Part shown: one piece after another, positions 1 through 9,354 of the stretch
Position numbering within the stretch: the first letter of the stretch is position 1
Layout of the letters: each line of letters begins with the position of its first letter
DNA from: CAZNXJ01 sp964577115
GTDB taxonomy: Bacteria > Planctomycetota > Planctomycetia > Pirellulales > Pirellulaceae
Assembly (NCBI GenBank): GCA_964577115.1
Contig: CAZNXJ010000038.1
Span: 1 to 41,159 of the forward strand
Reading direction: 5' to 3'
Length of the DNA: 41,159 nucleotides
Notes under the pieces: generated by a model
The model's input: only the letters and a program-made list of their open reading frames with translations
Told to the model about the DNA's origin: nothing
Database searches by the model: none
Made by a program: the position numbers and the translations under genes

Positions 1-2
1 CG

Positions 3-2651
3 ACTGTCACGCTGATCGTCAACGCGATCAATGAAGCACCAACCGCCGAGGACGACGAGTTCTCGCTTGACGTGAACACCGTGCTCGAAGCGCCGGCCGG
101 TGCCCTGCTCGAAAATGACACCGATCCGGACGGCGACCCGCTCACCGCAGTGCTCGTCAGCGGACCATCCAACGGGCAGCTCGAACTAAATGACGACGGG
201 TCGTTCACCTATACGCCCGATCCGGATTTCGTAGGCACCGATTCGTTCGTGTACCAGGCGACTGACGGAACGAACTCGAGCAACGAAGCGACTGTCACGC
301 TGATCGTCAATGCGATCAACGAGGCCCCGACGGCGGAGGACGATGAGTTCTTGCTCGACGAGAACACCGTGCTCGAAGCGCCGGCCGGTGCCCTGCTCGA
401 AAATGACATCGATCCGGACGGCGACCCGCTCACCGCGGTGCTCGTCAGCGGACCGTCTAACGGGCAGCTTGAACTGAATGATGACGGGTCGTTCACGTAC
501 ACGCCCGATCCCGACTTCGTAGGCACCGATTCGTTCGTGTATCTGGCGACTGACGGCACGAACGAAAGCAACGAAGCAACTGTCACACTGATCGTCAACG
601 CCGTGAACGAGGCCCCAACGGCCGAGAACGACAGCTATGTGATCACCGTCAATGAAACGCTGGAAGTTGCGGCCAGCGGCGTTCTCGAGAATGACATGGA
701 TCCGGAGGGCGACCCGCTGACGGCCGTCGTCGTGCAGTCACCCGAGCACGGTACGCTGACACTGAACGACGACGGATCGTTTGTCTATGTTCCCGATGCC
801 GATTTTACCGGGCTCGACGGCTTCAGCTATCAAGCGAGCGACGGCAATTCGCTGAGTGACGTGGCGACCGTGACCATTGAAGTGCTGGACGCCAACGCAG
901 CGCCTGAAGCGGTTACGGACGCGTACGAAACGAGCGAAAATACGCCGCTCGTTGTCGACGCCGCAGGTGTGCTCGAAAACGACACGGACCCGGAAGGGGA
1001 TCCGCTGGAAGCGACACTCGTCACTGGCCCCGAGCACGGAACGCTCTCACTACAGGCAGACGGCTCGTTTACCTATACGCCGAACACGGACTTCGTCGGA
1101 ACGGATCGCTTCGTGTACCAGGCGAGCGACGGGCAGAACCTCTCGGAGCCCACGGAAGTGCTGATCACCGTCACGGGAGCCAACCATGCTCCATTCGGTC
1201 GCGCCGACTACTACAGCACGGCCGAGGATGTGGCACTGACCGTCGGACCGCAATCGGGTGTGCTGCGCAATGACACGGACGCGGATGGTGATTCGTTGTC
1301 CGCGGCTGTGGACGCAGAGCCACAGCACGGGACGCTCGAGCTTTCCGCCGATGGCTCATTCGTCTATACACCCGCTCCCGACTTCTTCGGCATCGACTCG
1401 TTCTCCTACCGTGTAAGCGACGGTATGGACGAGAGCGAGCCGATTCAGGTTCAGATCGCCGTATCCCCAGTGAACGATGCACCTGTCGCCACCGAGGACG
1501 CGTACGAGTTGGAAGCCGGTACGACGCTGAACGTCGAAGGTGCGCAGGGTGTGCTGGCGAACGACACCGATGTGGACTCGGTAGTTCTCGAAGCGCAGCT
1601 CGTCGAGTCGACTCAGCATGGCACGCTGACGTTCGAGCCGGACGGTTCGTTCAGCTACACGCCGAACGACGGCTTTGTCGGTACGGACTCGTTCCGCTAC
1701 CAGCTCAGCGATGGCGAAGCGGACAGTGATGTCGTTCTCGTCACGCTCGAGGTACTGCCGAGCGACACGAATACGGCGCCGCAGGCCGAAGACGATGCAT
1801 TTGCTGTAGAAGAAAATGGTGTCCTGAACATCGGCGCGCCTGGCGTGCTGAGCAACGATGTGGACTCCGAAGGTAACGATCTGACCGCTTCACTGGTCAC
1901 CGAACCGAGTCACGGGACGGTGGTCCTGAACGCTGACGGATCGTTCACCTACACGCCCAATGAAGGGTATGTCGGTACGGATTCGTTCCAGTACGTTGCC
2001 AACGACGGCGAACTGGACAGTGAGATAGCCACCGTTGCGATCGAAGTTCAAGAAACAACGGTGGAGTCGACAGTTATTGCCAACAACGAGACGTACATCA
2101 TCACTGCCGGTTCGACGTTCCACGCCGACAGCCCCGGCGTGCTGGCTAATGACGTGGACGAAGAAGGTGATCCGCTGACGGCCGTGCTGTTCACAGGCGC
2201 TCAGCATGGAACGCTCGTGCTGAACGCGGACGGCTCCTTCGAATACACGCCGAACGATGGCTTCGAAGGGCTCGACGCCTTCATCTATAGCGCGACCGAT
2301 GGAGTCAATGCCAGCTCGCTGGCCGTAGTCACGCTGCGTGTAATCGCGGATAAGACCAATCCGCCGATGAACGAAATTCCGTCGCCGAACGAGCAAGAAG
2401 AAGGCGGCTCCGAGTCCGGGCAACCGGTGGAGGAGAACGAGGAGACGGAAGAAACGACGGACGAGATCGTCGACGAAGCGGACACGCCGGTGGACGACGA
2501 GTCGGACGAGGGCCTCAAGTTCGTCGACGGCGAGCCTCAGCAGGCAACCGATGAAGCCGGCGGTGACAACACCGAGATTACCGGCTTCGACGCCGATTAC
2601 CTGCGAGCGATTGACGACTTCTTCGCGCAGCTCGAACGCCGCTTTGCCTGA
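3..2651 (+). CDS. Repeat adhesin, tandem cadherin/VCBS-like domains (3' part)
   Basis: The reading frame is open from the left edge, so the gene starts outside the window; the GTG at 72 is only an internal codon. The visible protein is a chain of eight Ig/cadherin-like repeats of about 96 residues, each with a core like GVLENDTDPEGDPL, then HGTLxLNxDGSFxYTP and FVGTDSFxYxxxDG. These are typical of the 'tandem-95'/VCBS-type repeats of very large secreted bacterial adhesins, and the D-x-D-x-D loops suggest calcium binding (family knowledge). After the last repeat comes a tail of about 90 residues very rich in Glu and Asp, ending in ERRFA. No sortase motif, dockerin or membrane anchor is visible at the C-terminus. 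A strong terminator follows, so the gene ends a transcription unit. Role in surface adhesion is inferred. Confidence 0.85.
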   Translation, partial: TVTLIVNAINEAPTAEDDEFSLDVNTVLEAPAGALLENDTDPDGDPLTAVLVSGPSNGQLELNDDGSFTYTPDPDFVGTDSFVYQATDGTNSSNEATVTLIVNAINEAPTAEDDEFLLDENTVLEAPAGALLENDIDPDGDPLTAVLVSGPSNGQLELNDDGSFTYTPDPDFVGTDSFVYLATDGTNESNEATVTLIVNAVNEAPTAENDSYVITVNETLEVAASGVLENDMDPEGDPLTAVVVQSPEHGTLTLNDDGSFVYVPDADFTGLDGFSYQASDGNSLSDVATVTIEVLDANAAPEAVTDAYETSENTPLVVDAAGVLENDTDPEGDPLEATLVTGPEHGTLSLQADGSFTYTPNTDFVGTDRFVYQASDGQNLSEPTEVLITVTGANHAPFGRADYYSTAEDVALTVGPQSGVLRNDTDADGDSLSAAVDAEPQHGTLELSADGSFVYTPAPDFFGIDSFSYRVSDGMDESEPIQVQIAVSPVNDAPVATEDAYELEAGTTLNVEGAQGVLANDTDVDSVVLEAQLVESTQHGTLTFEPDGSFSYTPNDGFVGTDSFRYQLSDGEADSDVVLVTLEVLPSDTNTAPQAEDDAFAVEENGVLNIGAPGVLSNDVDSEGNDLTASLVTEPSHGTVVLNADGSFTYTPNEGYVGTDSFQYVANDGELDSEIATVAIEVQETTVESTVIANNETYIITAGSTFHADSPGVLANDVDEEGDPLTAVLFTGAQHGTLVLNADGSFEYTPNDGFEGLDAFIYSATDGVNASSLAVVTLRVIADKTNPPMNEIPSPNEQEEGGSESGQPVEENEETEETTDEIVDEADTPVDDESDEGLKFVDGEPQQATDEAGGDNTEITGFDADYLRAIDDFFAQLERRFA
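75..2366 (+). repeat. Eight tandem ~288-bp coding repeats
   Basis: Repeat units begin at 75, 363, 651, 939, 1227, 1518, 1815 and 2109. The first four intervals are exactly 288 bp and later units vary by one to three codons. Units 1 and 2 are almost identical at the DNA level, differing by scattered mostly silent changes, while units 3-8 have diverged. Bases 3-74 match the end of a unit, so the array continues to the left of the window. Confidence 0.9.
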
Positions 2652-2678
2652 TAGGCGCTGAGGCTGCATGGCTTTCAG

Positions 2679-2713
2679 GGAGCTGCCGCTCGCGCGCGGC
2701 AGCTCCTTTTTTT
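2679..2713 (+). terminator. Rho-independent terminator of the adhesin gene
   Basis: A perfect 10-bp stem (GGAGCTGCCG at 2679-2688 with its complement at 2697-2706) encloses an 8-nt loop and is followed directly by seven T residues (2707-2713). It lies 28 nt after the adhesin stop codon. The T-tract is on the plus-strand side only, so it serves the adhesin and not the convergent hydrolase gene. Confidence 0.92.
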
Positions 2714-2725
2714 GATTGGCCGCTA

Positions 2726-3661
2726 CTATTCCGGCGATTCTTCGCCCGAATTCTGTCCATTCAGGTGTCGGTCAAACCAATCGGCGAAGCGTTCCAGATC
2801 CTGATCCATACCGGCCCAACCGTGGCCGGCTCCTGGTTTGACATCCAGCTGAGCCGGAACGCCGGCCTCCTCCAGTTTCTCGACGATCAGCTGGGCCTGC
2901 TGAATGGGGACGAGCGTATCCGCGTCCCCGTGGACGATGTACGTGGGCGGATCATCTGCCGTGACGTGATTAACGGGTGAAATGGACCTGCCAATTTGCA
3001 GAATGCGTTCCTCATCCTCAATCGGCACGAACACGTTTCGCTGCCGATCCAATTCGCGAAAGTCGAAGGGCGCCTTGTAATTGGCCAGGATGCCGCGTCC
3101 GAGCGCATTCTCACCCGGTTTGCCATAGTTCAGAAAATCGGTCGGCGGAAAGAAGCACGCCACAGCCTGCACGCGGCTCGACTCGCGCGCTACCGGATCC
3201 TGCGACTTGCTGTCTCCCAAGTCACCCGCCGTACCTTGCATCAATGACAGGTGGCCGCCGGCCGAACCTCCGAAAATCCCTATCCGATCAGGATCAATCC
3301 CGTAGTCCTTCGCGTGATAACGGATAAAGCGAACCGCGCGGTGCATGTCTTCGAGGATTTCAGGAATCGTGAATTTTGGCTGACTGCCGTGAACGACGGC
3401 GAAGACCGTGTAGCCGCGTTTCGTGAACGGTTCGACCATGGGTTCGCGAATGGCTTCCTTGGCCGAATACCAGCCACCGCTGACGACAAACACCAGCCCT
3501 GCGCCATTTGCTTCCCCCTTCGGCCGGAAGACATCCATCGTCAGGGCGGTCCCGTACTTGCGACCGTAAACGATGTCCTGTTCTCGCTCGAAGGAGGCCT
3601 CTTGAGCGAAGCTCGCCATACAGGAAAGCACGATCAGTAGCGAGGGAATCAATCGCGTCAT
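2726..3661 (-). CDS. Secreted alpha/beta hydrolase (esterase/lipase-like)
   Basis: A protein of 311 aa when started at the ATG ending at 3661, which gives a clean signal peptide (MTRLIPSLLIVLSCMASFAQ). Longer in-frame starts would run into the upstream glutamate dehydrogenase gene. The alpha/beta-hydrolase signature is complete: oxyanion region VVSGGWYS near 60, nucleophile elbow GGSAGG with Ser133, acidic residue in HGDADTLVP (about 246-248) and catalytic His280 in GAGHGW. The layout resembles BD-FAE/acetyl-esterase-type hydrolases that act on small esters of polysaccharides or drugs; the substrate cannot be told. It acts outside the cytoplasm. It lies downstream of gdhA on the same strand with a 76-nt gap, and converges on the adhesin gene. 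Confidence 0.85.
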   Translation of the reverse strand: MTRLIPSLLIVLSCMASFAQEASFEREQDIVYGRKYGTALTMDVFRPKGEANGAGLVFVVSGGWYSAKEAIREPMVEPFTKRGYTVFAVVHGSQPKFTIPEILEDMHRAVRFIRYHAKDYGIDPDRIGIFGGSAGGHLSLMQGTAGDLGDSKSQDPVARESSRVQAVACFFPPTDFLNYGKPGENALGRGILANYKAPFDFRELDRQRNVFVPIEDEERILQIGRSISPVNHVTADDPPTYIVHGDADTLVPIQQAQLIVEKLEEAGVPAQLDVKPGAGHGWAGMDQDLERFADWFDRHLNGQNSGEESPE

Positions 3662-3737
3662 CAGTCGGATCTCGCAGGGGTTCAGGATGGGGGAAATCAC
3701 GGCCATCGCCTTCCGGAGCGGCGATGGTTGAACACGA

Positions 3738-5036
3738 TCAGGGGAACAAACCACGTAGAAGTTTCGCCTGAGCGACTCGCTGGACGCCTTCCACCATCGC
3801 CGCGGTGCGCATATCAAGTTTGTCACGCTGGCTTCGCAGCAATGTTCGCTGGAAGGCTTCGGTCATGATCTTGTGCAAGCGATGGTTGATCTCTTCGAGT
3901 GACCAACTGAAGTTCTGCGTATCCTGCACCCACTCGAAGTACGAGACGGTCACACCGCCCGCGTTGCCCAGGATGTCGGGAAGCACAAAGATGCCGCGTT
4001 CATTGAGCACCTGATCGGCTTCGAGCGTCGTGGGGCCGTTGGCCCCTTCCGCCAAGATCTTGCACTGTAGATTGCCCGCGTTTTCGCCAGTGATCTGATT
4101 CTGAAGGGCCGCCGGGACGAGGATGTCACATTTCAGCTCGAGCAGTTCCGCATTCGAAATTTCCTGAGCATCCGGATAACCGCGCAGGAACTGATGTTCG
4201 CGGACGTACTTGAGCAGGTCGTTCACATCGAGTCCGTGCTCGTTGTATAGCCCCGTAGTCACGTCGCTGACGCCAATAATGCGCGTTCCGTTCTCGACCA
4301 GGAACCGAGCCGCGTTGCTGCCGACGTTGCCGAACCCTTGCACGACGGCGGTGCAGTGTTTCATGTCGAGCCCGACGTGTTTGGCGGCTTCGCAGATCAG
4401 GTACACAAGTCCGCGGCCCGTGGCTTCAGTTCTTCCAAGCGATCCGCCGAGGACGACCGGCTTACCGGTCACGATTTCCGGAACCGTATAGCCCTTTTGC
4501 TGGCTGTACGTGTCCATGATCCAGGCCATGACCTGTTCGTTGGTGCCCAAATCGGGCGCCGGAATATCCTTGTCCGGCCCGATCATGTCGATGATTTCGG
4601 TCGTGTAGCGGCGGGTCAGCCGCTGGAGTTCTGAGCGAGAAAGTTTGCTCGGGTCAATGCGCACGCCCCCTTTCGCGCCGCCGAACGGAAGCTGCATGAG
4701 CGCGCACTTCCAGGTCATCCACATCGCCAGCGCCGAGACCTCACCCAGGTTAACGTCCTCGTGATAGCGAATACCTCCTTTCGTTGGCCCCATCGTGAGC
4801 ACGTGCTGAACGCGGTAGCCGAAGACTGTCTCGACCTGCATGTATTCATCGCGCCGGCACGGAAAGCTGACGATCTGCGTTCGCTGCGGGAACAGCAGCC
4901 GATCGCGAATGTTTTCGTCCAGCGAAATCAGGTCGGCGACTTTAAGGAACTGCTGCTGCGCTAGCCGAAACATGGGCGAATCCCATTCGGCGTGAGGATC
5001 CAGCGGTTGGTCGAAGGGACGAATCACAGACGTCAT
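3738..5036 (-). CDS. gdhA: Glu/Leu/Phe/Val family dehydrogenase, glutamate dehydrogenase
   Basis: A full-length 432-aa member of the glutamate dehydrogenase family, which interconverts glutamate with 2-oxoglutarate and ammonium using NAD(P). The N-terminal half carries the conserved substrate-binding stretch TMGPTKGGIRYH, the lysine-bearing KCALMQLPFGGAKGG and PAPDLGTNEQVMAW. The C-terminal Rossmann half has VVQGFGNVGSNAARFL as dinucleotide motif, followed by ILAEGANGPTT and the DILGNAGGVTVSYFEW signature. Length and sequence resemble the shorter bacterial/archaeal hexameric enzymes rather than the 450-aa E. coli type. A Shine-Dalgarno AGGAG lies 9 nt before the ATG, supporting this start. 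Cofactor preference cannot be fixed by eye. Confidence 0.95.
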   Translation of the reverse strand: MTSVIRPFDQPLDPHAEWDSPMFRLAQQQFLKVADLISLDENIRDRLLFPQRTQIVSFPCRRDEYMQVETVFGYRVQHVLTMGPTKGGIRYHEDVNLGEVSALAMWMTWKCALMQLPFGGAKGGVRIDPSKLSRSELQRLTRRYTTEIIDMIGPDKDIPAPDLGTNEQVMAWIMDTYSQQKGYTVPEIVTGKPVVLGGSLGRTEATGRGLVYLICEAAKHVGLDMKHCTAVVQGFGNVGSNAARFLVENGTRIIGVSDVTTGLYNEHGLDVNDLLKYVREHQFLRGYPDAQEISNAELLELKCDILVPAALQNQITGENAGNLQCKILAEGANGPTTLEADQVLNERGIFVLPDILGNAGGVTVSYFEWVQDTQNFSWSLEEINHRLHKIMTEAFQRTLLRSQRDKLDMRTAAMVEGVQRVAQAKLLRGLFP

Positions 5037-5125
5037 GTCGCATTTCTCCTGTCGTCGAATTTGGTTGGAACAGGGAATACCGGCATGGTGCGAGTATTCA
5101 TAGAAAATGATTCACAAGCGAGCGG

Positions 5126-6502
5126 TCACGGGGGCGCAAGCGGCGGCTGGCTTCCAACCGGCGGAAGCGGCGGCTGAGTCCAGCGCCAGTTGGACGTGTA
5201 GGCAAACTCCAGATGCGGCGTCTCTTCCCACCGGCCGCCATGCTGTTTAGAAACATGCAGTGCGTCGAGCATCCCGCTCGTCAGCAGCGTCCGCTGCACA
5301 GGCCATACCGGCTGGCCCGTGTGCACCATGCGGGTAATTCCCGCCAGCAGGTTACTGAAGTGCATGAAAGGCCGCTCCTCCTGCACCCAGAACAACGTCG
5401 CTTCGGTCGCGCCGCTCGCGTACCGCCAGGCAGCCGCCCACTGGCCGACGGCGCCGTTGAGGATCAACACGTTGGCTCGCAGGCCGTCGCGATACACGAT
5501 GTGAAACAACACTGGCTCGGCGACACGTTCCTCCAGCGGACGCTCGGCCAGATCGGGCGCGTTTTGCAGGCGCTCGAGGCAATCAAGTAGTAGCGCGCGG
5601 CTGTACACCCCGTCGCGGCCCGCATGCCACACCGCGTCGCCCGTGAGGCATCGTACGGCGCGCACTCCCGTTTCCCCACCCGCTCGCTGCTCGGCCAGGC
5701 ACTGAACGATTTCCAGCGCGTGAAAGCCATAGGCGTCGAGCGCTCCGTAGGAAACGGCGGTGATTTCCTCGAGCGGCTGCTCGTTATGCACATCGGCCGG
5801 TGGGCAGCGCCAGGCTACGGGCAGCGAGGAACCGGCCATGAGCGGAACGTTCTTCTCGCGCGCGACGTCATAGATCCACTTGGCGTCCTCCCAATTGTCG
5901 GCCAGATGTTTATCGATGAAGAGCGGTACGACGCGCCCCGTTCGCTCCAGCGCGGCAACGATCTCCGCAAATAGTCGCCGCTTCGGATAGATCGTCTGGC
6001 CGCTGGGAGACCGCGGATAGTCGCCGTGTTCGGCAATCAGAAGGATGCCATGGAGTCCCTGTGGGTCACGCGACGGAGCGAGCACGGCGTCGGCGGCCGA
6101 TTGCGTTATCGTAAATCCATGCTCGCGTGCGAGCGCTCGACTCAAGTCGTTCGGCGGAACCTGGTCGGTGAAGAGCGATACGAGTTTCAGCGGTACTCGC
6201 GGGCCTTTGTCGTCGAGCGTATCCGTCTCGAGCAGGCGGCCAAGAATCACATCGGCATGCGCGTTCTCGCGATATTCCGTCACGACGCCCGCCACTCGCG
6301 GCTCAGATTCGCGTAACGCGGGATCGGCTGCCTTCGCGAACGTCGCGAGTAAACCTGCGAGGGCGAAGGCAACGATCGGGATCCCAACTCGCAACCACTT
6401 CGGCACGACTGGCGTGGGATCGGAACTCCCGGGATCGCGCCCGCACTGCTCGCTTGCGGATAAGCCCATTTTTGCCAAATTTCGCCGATTGCCCTGGGCC
6501 AT
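5126..6502 (-). CDS. Secreted/membrane-anchored planctomycete protein of unknown function
   Basis: A 458-aa protein when started at the ATG ending at 6502, which has AGGAG 5 nt upstream; a start 12 codons further up lacks this. An N-terminal hydrophobic segment (about residues 36-60, around WLRVGIPIVAFALAGLLATF) suggests export or anchoring. The body reads like a family I know only as planctomycete 'hypothetical' proteins, sometimes loosely compared with Gfo/Idh/MocA oxidoreductases: RVAGVVTEYRENAHADVILGR, LLIAEHGDYP, FIDKHLADNWEDAKWIYD and MAGSSLPVAWR. The conserved H, D and E residues in these blocks could be catalytic or metal-binding, but no reaction is known to me. It ends in a Pro-rich tail. 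It is upstream of gdhA on the same strand. Confidence 0.75.
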   Translation of the reverse strand: MAQGNRRNLAKMGLSASEQCGRDPGSSDPTPVVPKWLRVGIPIVAFALAGLLATFAKAADPALRESEPRVAGVVTEYRENAHADVILGRLLETDTLDDKGPRVPLKLVSLFTDQVPPNDLSRALAREHGFTITQSAADAVLAPSRDPQGLHGILLIAEHGDYPRSPSGQTIYPKRRLFAEIVAALERTGRVVPLFIDKHLADNWEDAKWIYDVAREKNVPLMAGSSLPVAWRCPPADVHNEQPLEEITAVSYGALDAYGFHALEIVQCLAEQRAGGETGVRAVRCLTGDAVWHAGRDGVYSRALLLDCLERLQNAPDLAERPLEERVAEPVLFHIVYRDGLRANVLILNGAVGQWAAAWRYASGATEATLFWVQEERPFMHFSNLLAGITRMVHTGQPVWPVQRTLLTSGMLDALHVSKQHGGRWEETPHLEFAYTSNWRWTQPPLPPVGSQPPLAPP

Positions 6503-6814
6503 GGAGGCTCCTACGAATTCCAATGCGCCAAGTCGCACATGCCGTTCGCGAGGTCGTCGCGTCGGACCTCAGCAGCTCCTCGGGGAACGCTTAGAGCATA
6601 CGCGACGGCTGGGGGGAAAGGCTACGGCCGAGAAAGCGTTTCCGCCGGCTGGATGCGCCCGTTTTCGGCCGCCGTCATGCGGGAAGATCTCGCTAAGGGC
6701 GGTAACAATCGGGCCCTTGAAACAGTACAATCGCGGCACACCACGGCCTCGGGCGGACATCGAACGAGGCCTCGCGAGCATTTAGGGACATATCGAATTC
6801 AGGATGACCGGACG

Positions 6815-7183
6815 ATGAGCGACGCGCGCCTCCGCGGGATTGTACACTTGATCGAAGAAACCAAGACGTACGGGCAGAAGGGCTTTCGCAAACGGCTGGT
6901 CGTGCTGGAACAAAATAATGGCCGGTTCACGAACTATATTCCGGTAGAGTTCACCAATGATGGCTGCGATCGCGCCAATGAGCTCAAGGTGGGCGATGAG
7001 GCGGAGATCACGTATCGGCTGACCGGCCGCAAGTGGCAGAAGGACCCGCAGAGCGAAGTCAAGTACTTCCTGAGTGCCGAGGCAATCAGTTTCCGGGTCA
7101 TCGGTGGCAATGCGCCGTCCAACCAGGACGATGTGAATGACGCGTTTGACACCGCCGCCGAGGATGACGAAGTTCCCTTTTAG
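6815..7183 (+). CDS. DUF3127 protein with SSB-like acidic tail
   Basis: A 122-aa protein starting MSDARLRGIVHLIEETKTYG. It matches the pattern of DUF3127: a short beta-rich domain with FRKRLVVLE, NYIPVEFTNDGCDRANELKVGDEAEITYRLTGR and KYFLSAEAISF. The domain resembles an OB fold. The C-terminus is disordered and acidic and ends DDEVPF, very like the DDDIPF tip that single-stranded DNA-binding proteins use to dock partners. A role with DNA or RNA is therefore inferred, not shown. The ATG at 6815 is chosen because homology begins there; the frame extends upstream to 6539 but that part has no family resemblance. Confidence 0.8.
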   Translation: MSDARLRGIVHLIEETKTYGQKGFRKRLVVLEQNNGRFTNYIPVEFTNDGCDRANELKVGDEAEITYRLTGRKWQKDPQSEVKYFLSAEAISFRVIGGNAPSNQDDVNDAFDTAAEDDEVPF

Positions 7184-7467
7184 TTCTACAGAACCCAACC
7201 GCGGCTTGAGCACGTAGGTCGATGCCGCCGATCGCTGCCAGAGGCCTTGGCATCGTCGCACGACGCGTTTCGTGACCGTCATCGGATGGGAATTTGTGTT
7301 CGGCCATGACGTCCGCCGAGCCGTCTAGTGGTGAATGACGCCGCCCCAGTTTTCCCGGGCGTCCAGCGCGAAGGTGCGAAGAGCGCTAAGAGTGTCGCGC
7401 TACCCCCCGACCAATAAGGTTCAAACCTGCACCCTATCAACCGTTCCCTAACGCACCATCGTGACCG

Positions 7468-9354
7468 ATGTTTTTCATCGACTCGGCCATCCTCGTAACC
7501 AGCATCCTGCTGCTGCTCGGCATTGCGTCCAGCAAGTTTTCAGCCCGGCTGAACATGCCCGTTTTGGTCTTGTTTTTGGCCGTCGGGATGCTGGCAGGAG
7601 AGGAAGGGATTGGTGGGATCGAATTTGACAACTACAGCCTGGCGCATGGCATCGGCACGCTGGCGCTTGCGTTAATCCTGTTCGACGGGGGATTACGCAC
7701 GCCGCTCGAATCGATCCGCCTGGTCTGGAAACAGTCATTTACCCTAGCCACGCTTGGGGTCCTGATCACGGCCCTTGTCACCGGCTCCCTGACGGCATGG
7801 ATGCTCGGCTGGCCGCTGCTCGATGGGTTGCTGCTCGGAAGCATCATCGGCTCGACCGATGCCGCCGCCGTCTTCGCGACGCTGCGCTACGGCGGCGTAC
7901 AACTCGACAAGCGGCTCGCCGCGACGCTCGAGGTGGAAAGTGGTGCCAACGACCCGATGGCGATCTTTCTGACGATCGGTTGCATTCAACTCATTTCTGG
8001 CGAGGCCGATTCCGCTCTGAGCGTGATCCGCCTGCTGGCGACACAAATGGTGGTTGGCGGCATCGTTGGGCTGGTCATGGGAAAAGTGGCTGTCGCGATC
8101 ATCAATCGAGTCAATCTCGACGCCGCGGGGCTCTACCCCGTGCTGGCTTCCGCCCTGGGCCTACTCGCCTATGGAACCGCCACTGCATTTAACGGCAGCG
8201 GATTTCTTGCTGTCTATCTTGCGGGTATTGTCATGGGCAACAGCCGGATGGTATTCCAGCGCGGGATATTCCTCTTTCACGATGCCGGGGCCTGGTTTGC
8301 CCAGATCGTGATGTTCGTCGTGCTGGGTTTACAGAGCTTTCCGTCGCGGCTCATCGATGCCGCGCCCGCAGGCCTGCTCGTCGCGGCCGCTCTCATTTTC
8401 ATTGCGCGTCCCGTGGCGATGATCCCCTGCTTGCTCCCATTCCACTTCTCACTTCGCGAGTTCCTCTTTGTTTCGTGGGTGGGTTTGAAGGGCGCCGTGC
8501 CAGTCACACTGGCCACCTTCCCTCGGTTGCTAGGCGTCGAAGGAGCGGACGAGATATTCGACATCGTCTTTTTCGTCGTCGTGGTGTCGGCCGTCGTGCA
8601 AGGCTGGAGCATGCCGTTCGTCGCGCGGTGGCTCGGTGTCGCGCAGCCACTCCCGCCAACGCCGCCAGTAACACTCGAACTCAGTTCGCTGCGGCACGTC
8701 GATGGCGACATCGTCGATTACACGATCGATCCCAAAAGTCGAGCTGCCGGCCGGTTGGTGCGCGAGCTGGCGTTACCGGAAGGCGTCGTCATTGCCATGT
8801 TGACGCGTGGGCAGCAAATCATTCCCCCGCATGGCAAAACACGGATCGAACCAGGGGATCACGTGATCGTCGTCCTCCGGCCTGAAGCGCGGCCGCTGGT
8901 CAACAATATCTTTGCTCACGGTGACGCCAACCACGAACAGTTACCCCCGAAACTCGAGTTCCCCCTGCGCGCCAACGTCACCGTCCGTGAGCTGGAAACG
9001 CTGTATGGCATCCGGATGAATGCAGCGCCCGAAATGACGCTCGGCGAGTATTTGCGCGAGCGAATCGCAACGGAGGCATTCGGCATCGGTGCGTCCATTC
9101 GATGCGGCCAGATTGCCCTGTCGGTTCTCGGTATCGGGCCGACGGGCGAGATCGATCGCGTCGGGATGGCCATCCTTCCTCCGTCCGAGCATTCTTCGAG
9201 CGCGAAGCCCAAGGATGCCGCGAAAAAGCCGACCAAGGAGTCGGAGAAGCAGGCCGAAGCGGCCAAACCATCGGCCCCCGTCGAAGCATCCCCGGCCGAG
9301 CAGTGCGAAACGGTAAGGCCGGCCGAGTCGCAGAGCCCGGCCGACGAGGCCTAA
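7468..9354 (+). CDS. nhaP2: K+/H+ antiporter, CPA1 family, NhaP2/CvrA type
   Basis: A 628-aa inner-membrane antiporter. About a dozen hydrophobic segments fill residues 1-395. Family landmarks are LFDGGLRTPL near 75, GSTDAAAVFATLRYGGVQL and the VESGANDPMAIFLT motif with the ion-binding Asp. A cytosolic TrkA-C (RCK-C) domain follows at about 405-475 (PEGVVIAMLTRGQQIIPP, TRIEPGDHVIVVL), then a CorC/HlyC-like associated domain to about 570. This is the layout of potassium/proton antiporter NhaP2 (CvrA), usually about 580 aa. The extra length is a low-complexity Ala/Lys/Glu/Pro tail. No clear Shine-Dalgarno is seen before the ATG. K+ efflux and pH/osmotic control are the expected role. Confidence 0.92.
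   Translation: MFFIDSAILVTSILLLLGIASSKFSARLNMPVLVLFLAVGMLAGEEGIGGIEFDNYSLAHGIGTLALALILFDGGLRTPLESIRLVWKQSFTLATLGVLITALVTGSLTAWMLGWPLLDGLLLGSIIGSTDAAAVFATLRYGGVQLDKRLAATLEVESGANDPMAIFLTIGCIQLISGEADSALSVIRLLATQMVVGGIVGLVMGKVAVAIINRVNLDAAGLYPVLASALGLLAYGTATAFNGSGFLAVYLAGIVMGNSRMVFQRGIFLFHDAGAWFAQIVMFVVLGLQSFPSRLIDAAPAGLLVAAALIFIARPVAMIPCLLPFHFSLREFLFVSWVGLKGAVPVTLATFPRLLGVEGADEIFDIVFFVVVVSAVVQGWSMPFVARWLGVAQPLPPTPPVTLELSSLRHVDGDIVDYTIDPKSRAAGRLVRELALPEGVVIAMLTRGQQIIPPHGKTRIEPGDHVIVVLRPEARPLVNNIFAHGDANHEQLPPKLEFPLRANVTVRELETLYGIRMNAAPEMTLGEYLRERIATEAFGIGASIRCGQIALSVLGIGPTGEIDRVGMAILPPSEHSSSAKPKDAAKKPTKESEKQAEAAKPSAPVEASPAEQCETVRPAESQSPADEA

Noticed and set aside
1890..2669. Minus-strand open frame antisense to the adhesin
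   Set aside because: It mirrors the codon pattern of the repeats; its protein has no domain and the plus-strand adhesin frame is certain.
2679..2713. Bidirectional terminator also serving the minus-strand hydrolase gene
   Set aside because: On the minus strand the hairpin is followed by CTGAAAG, with no T-tract.
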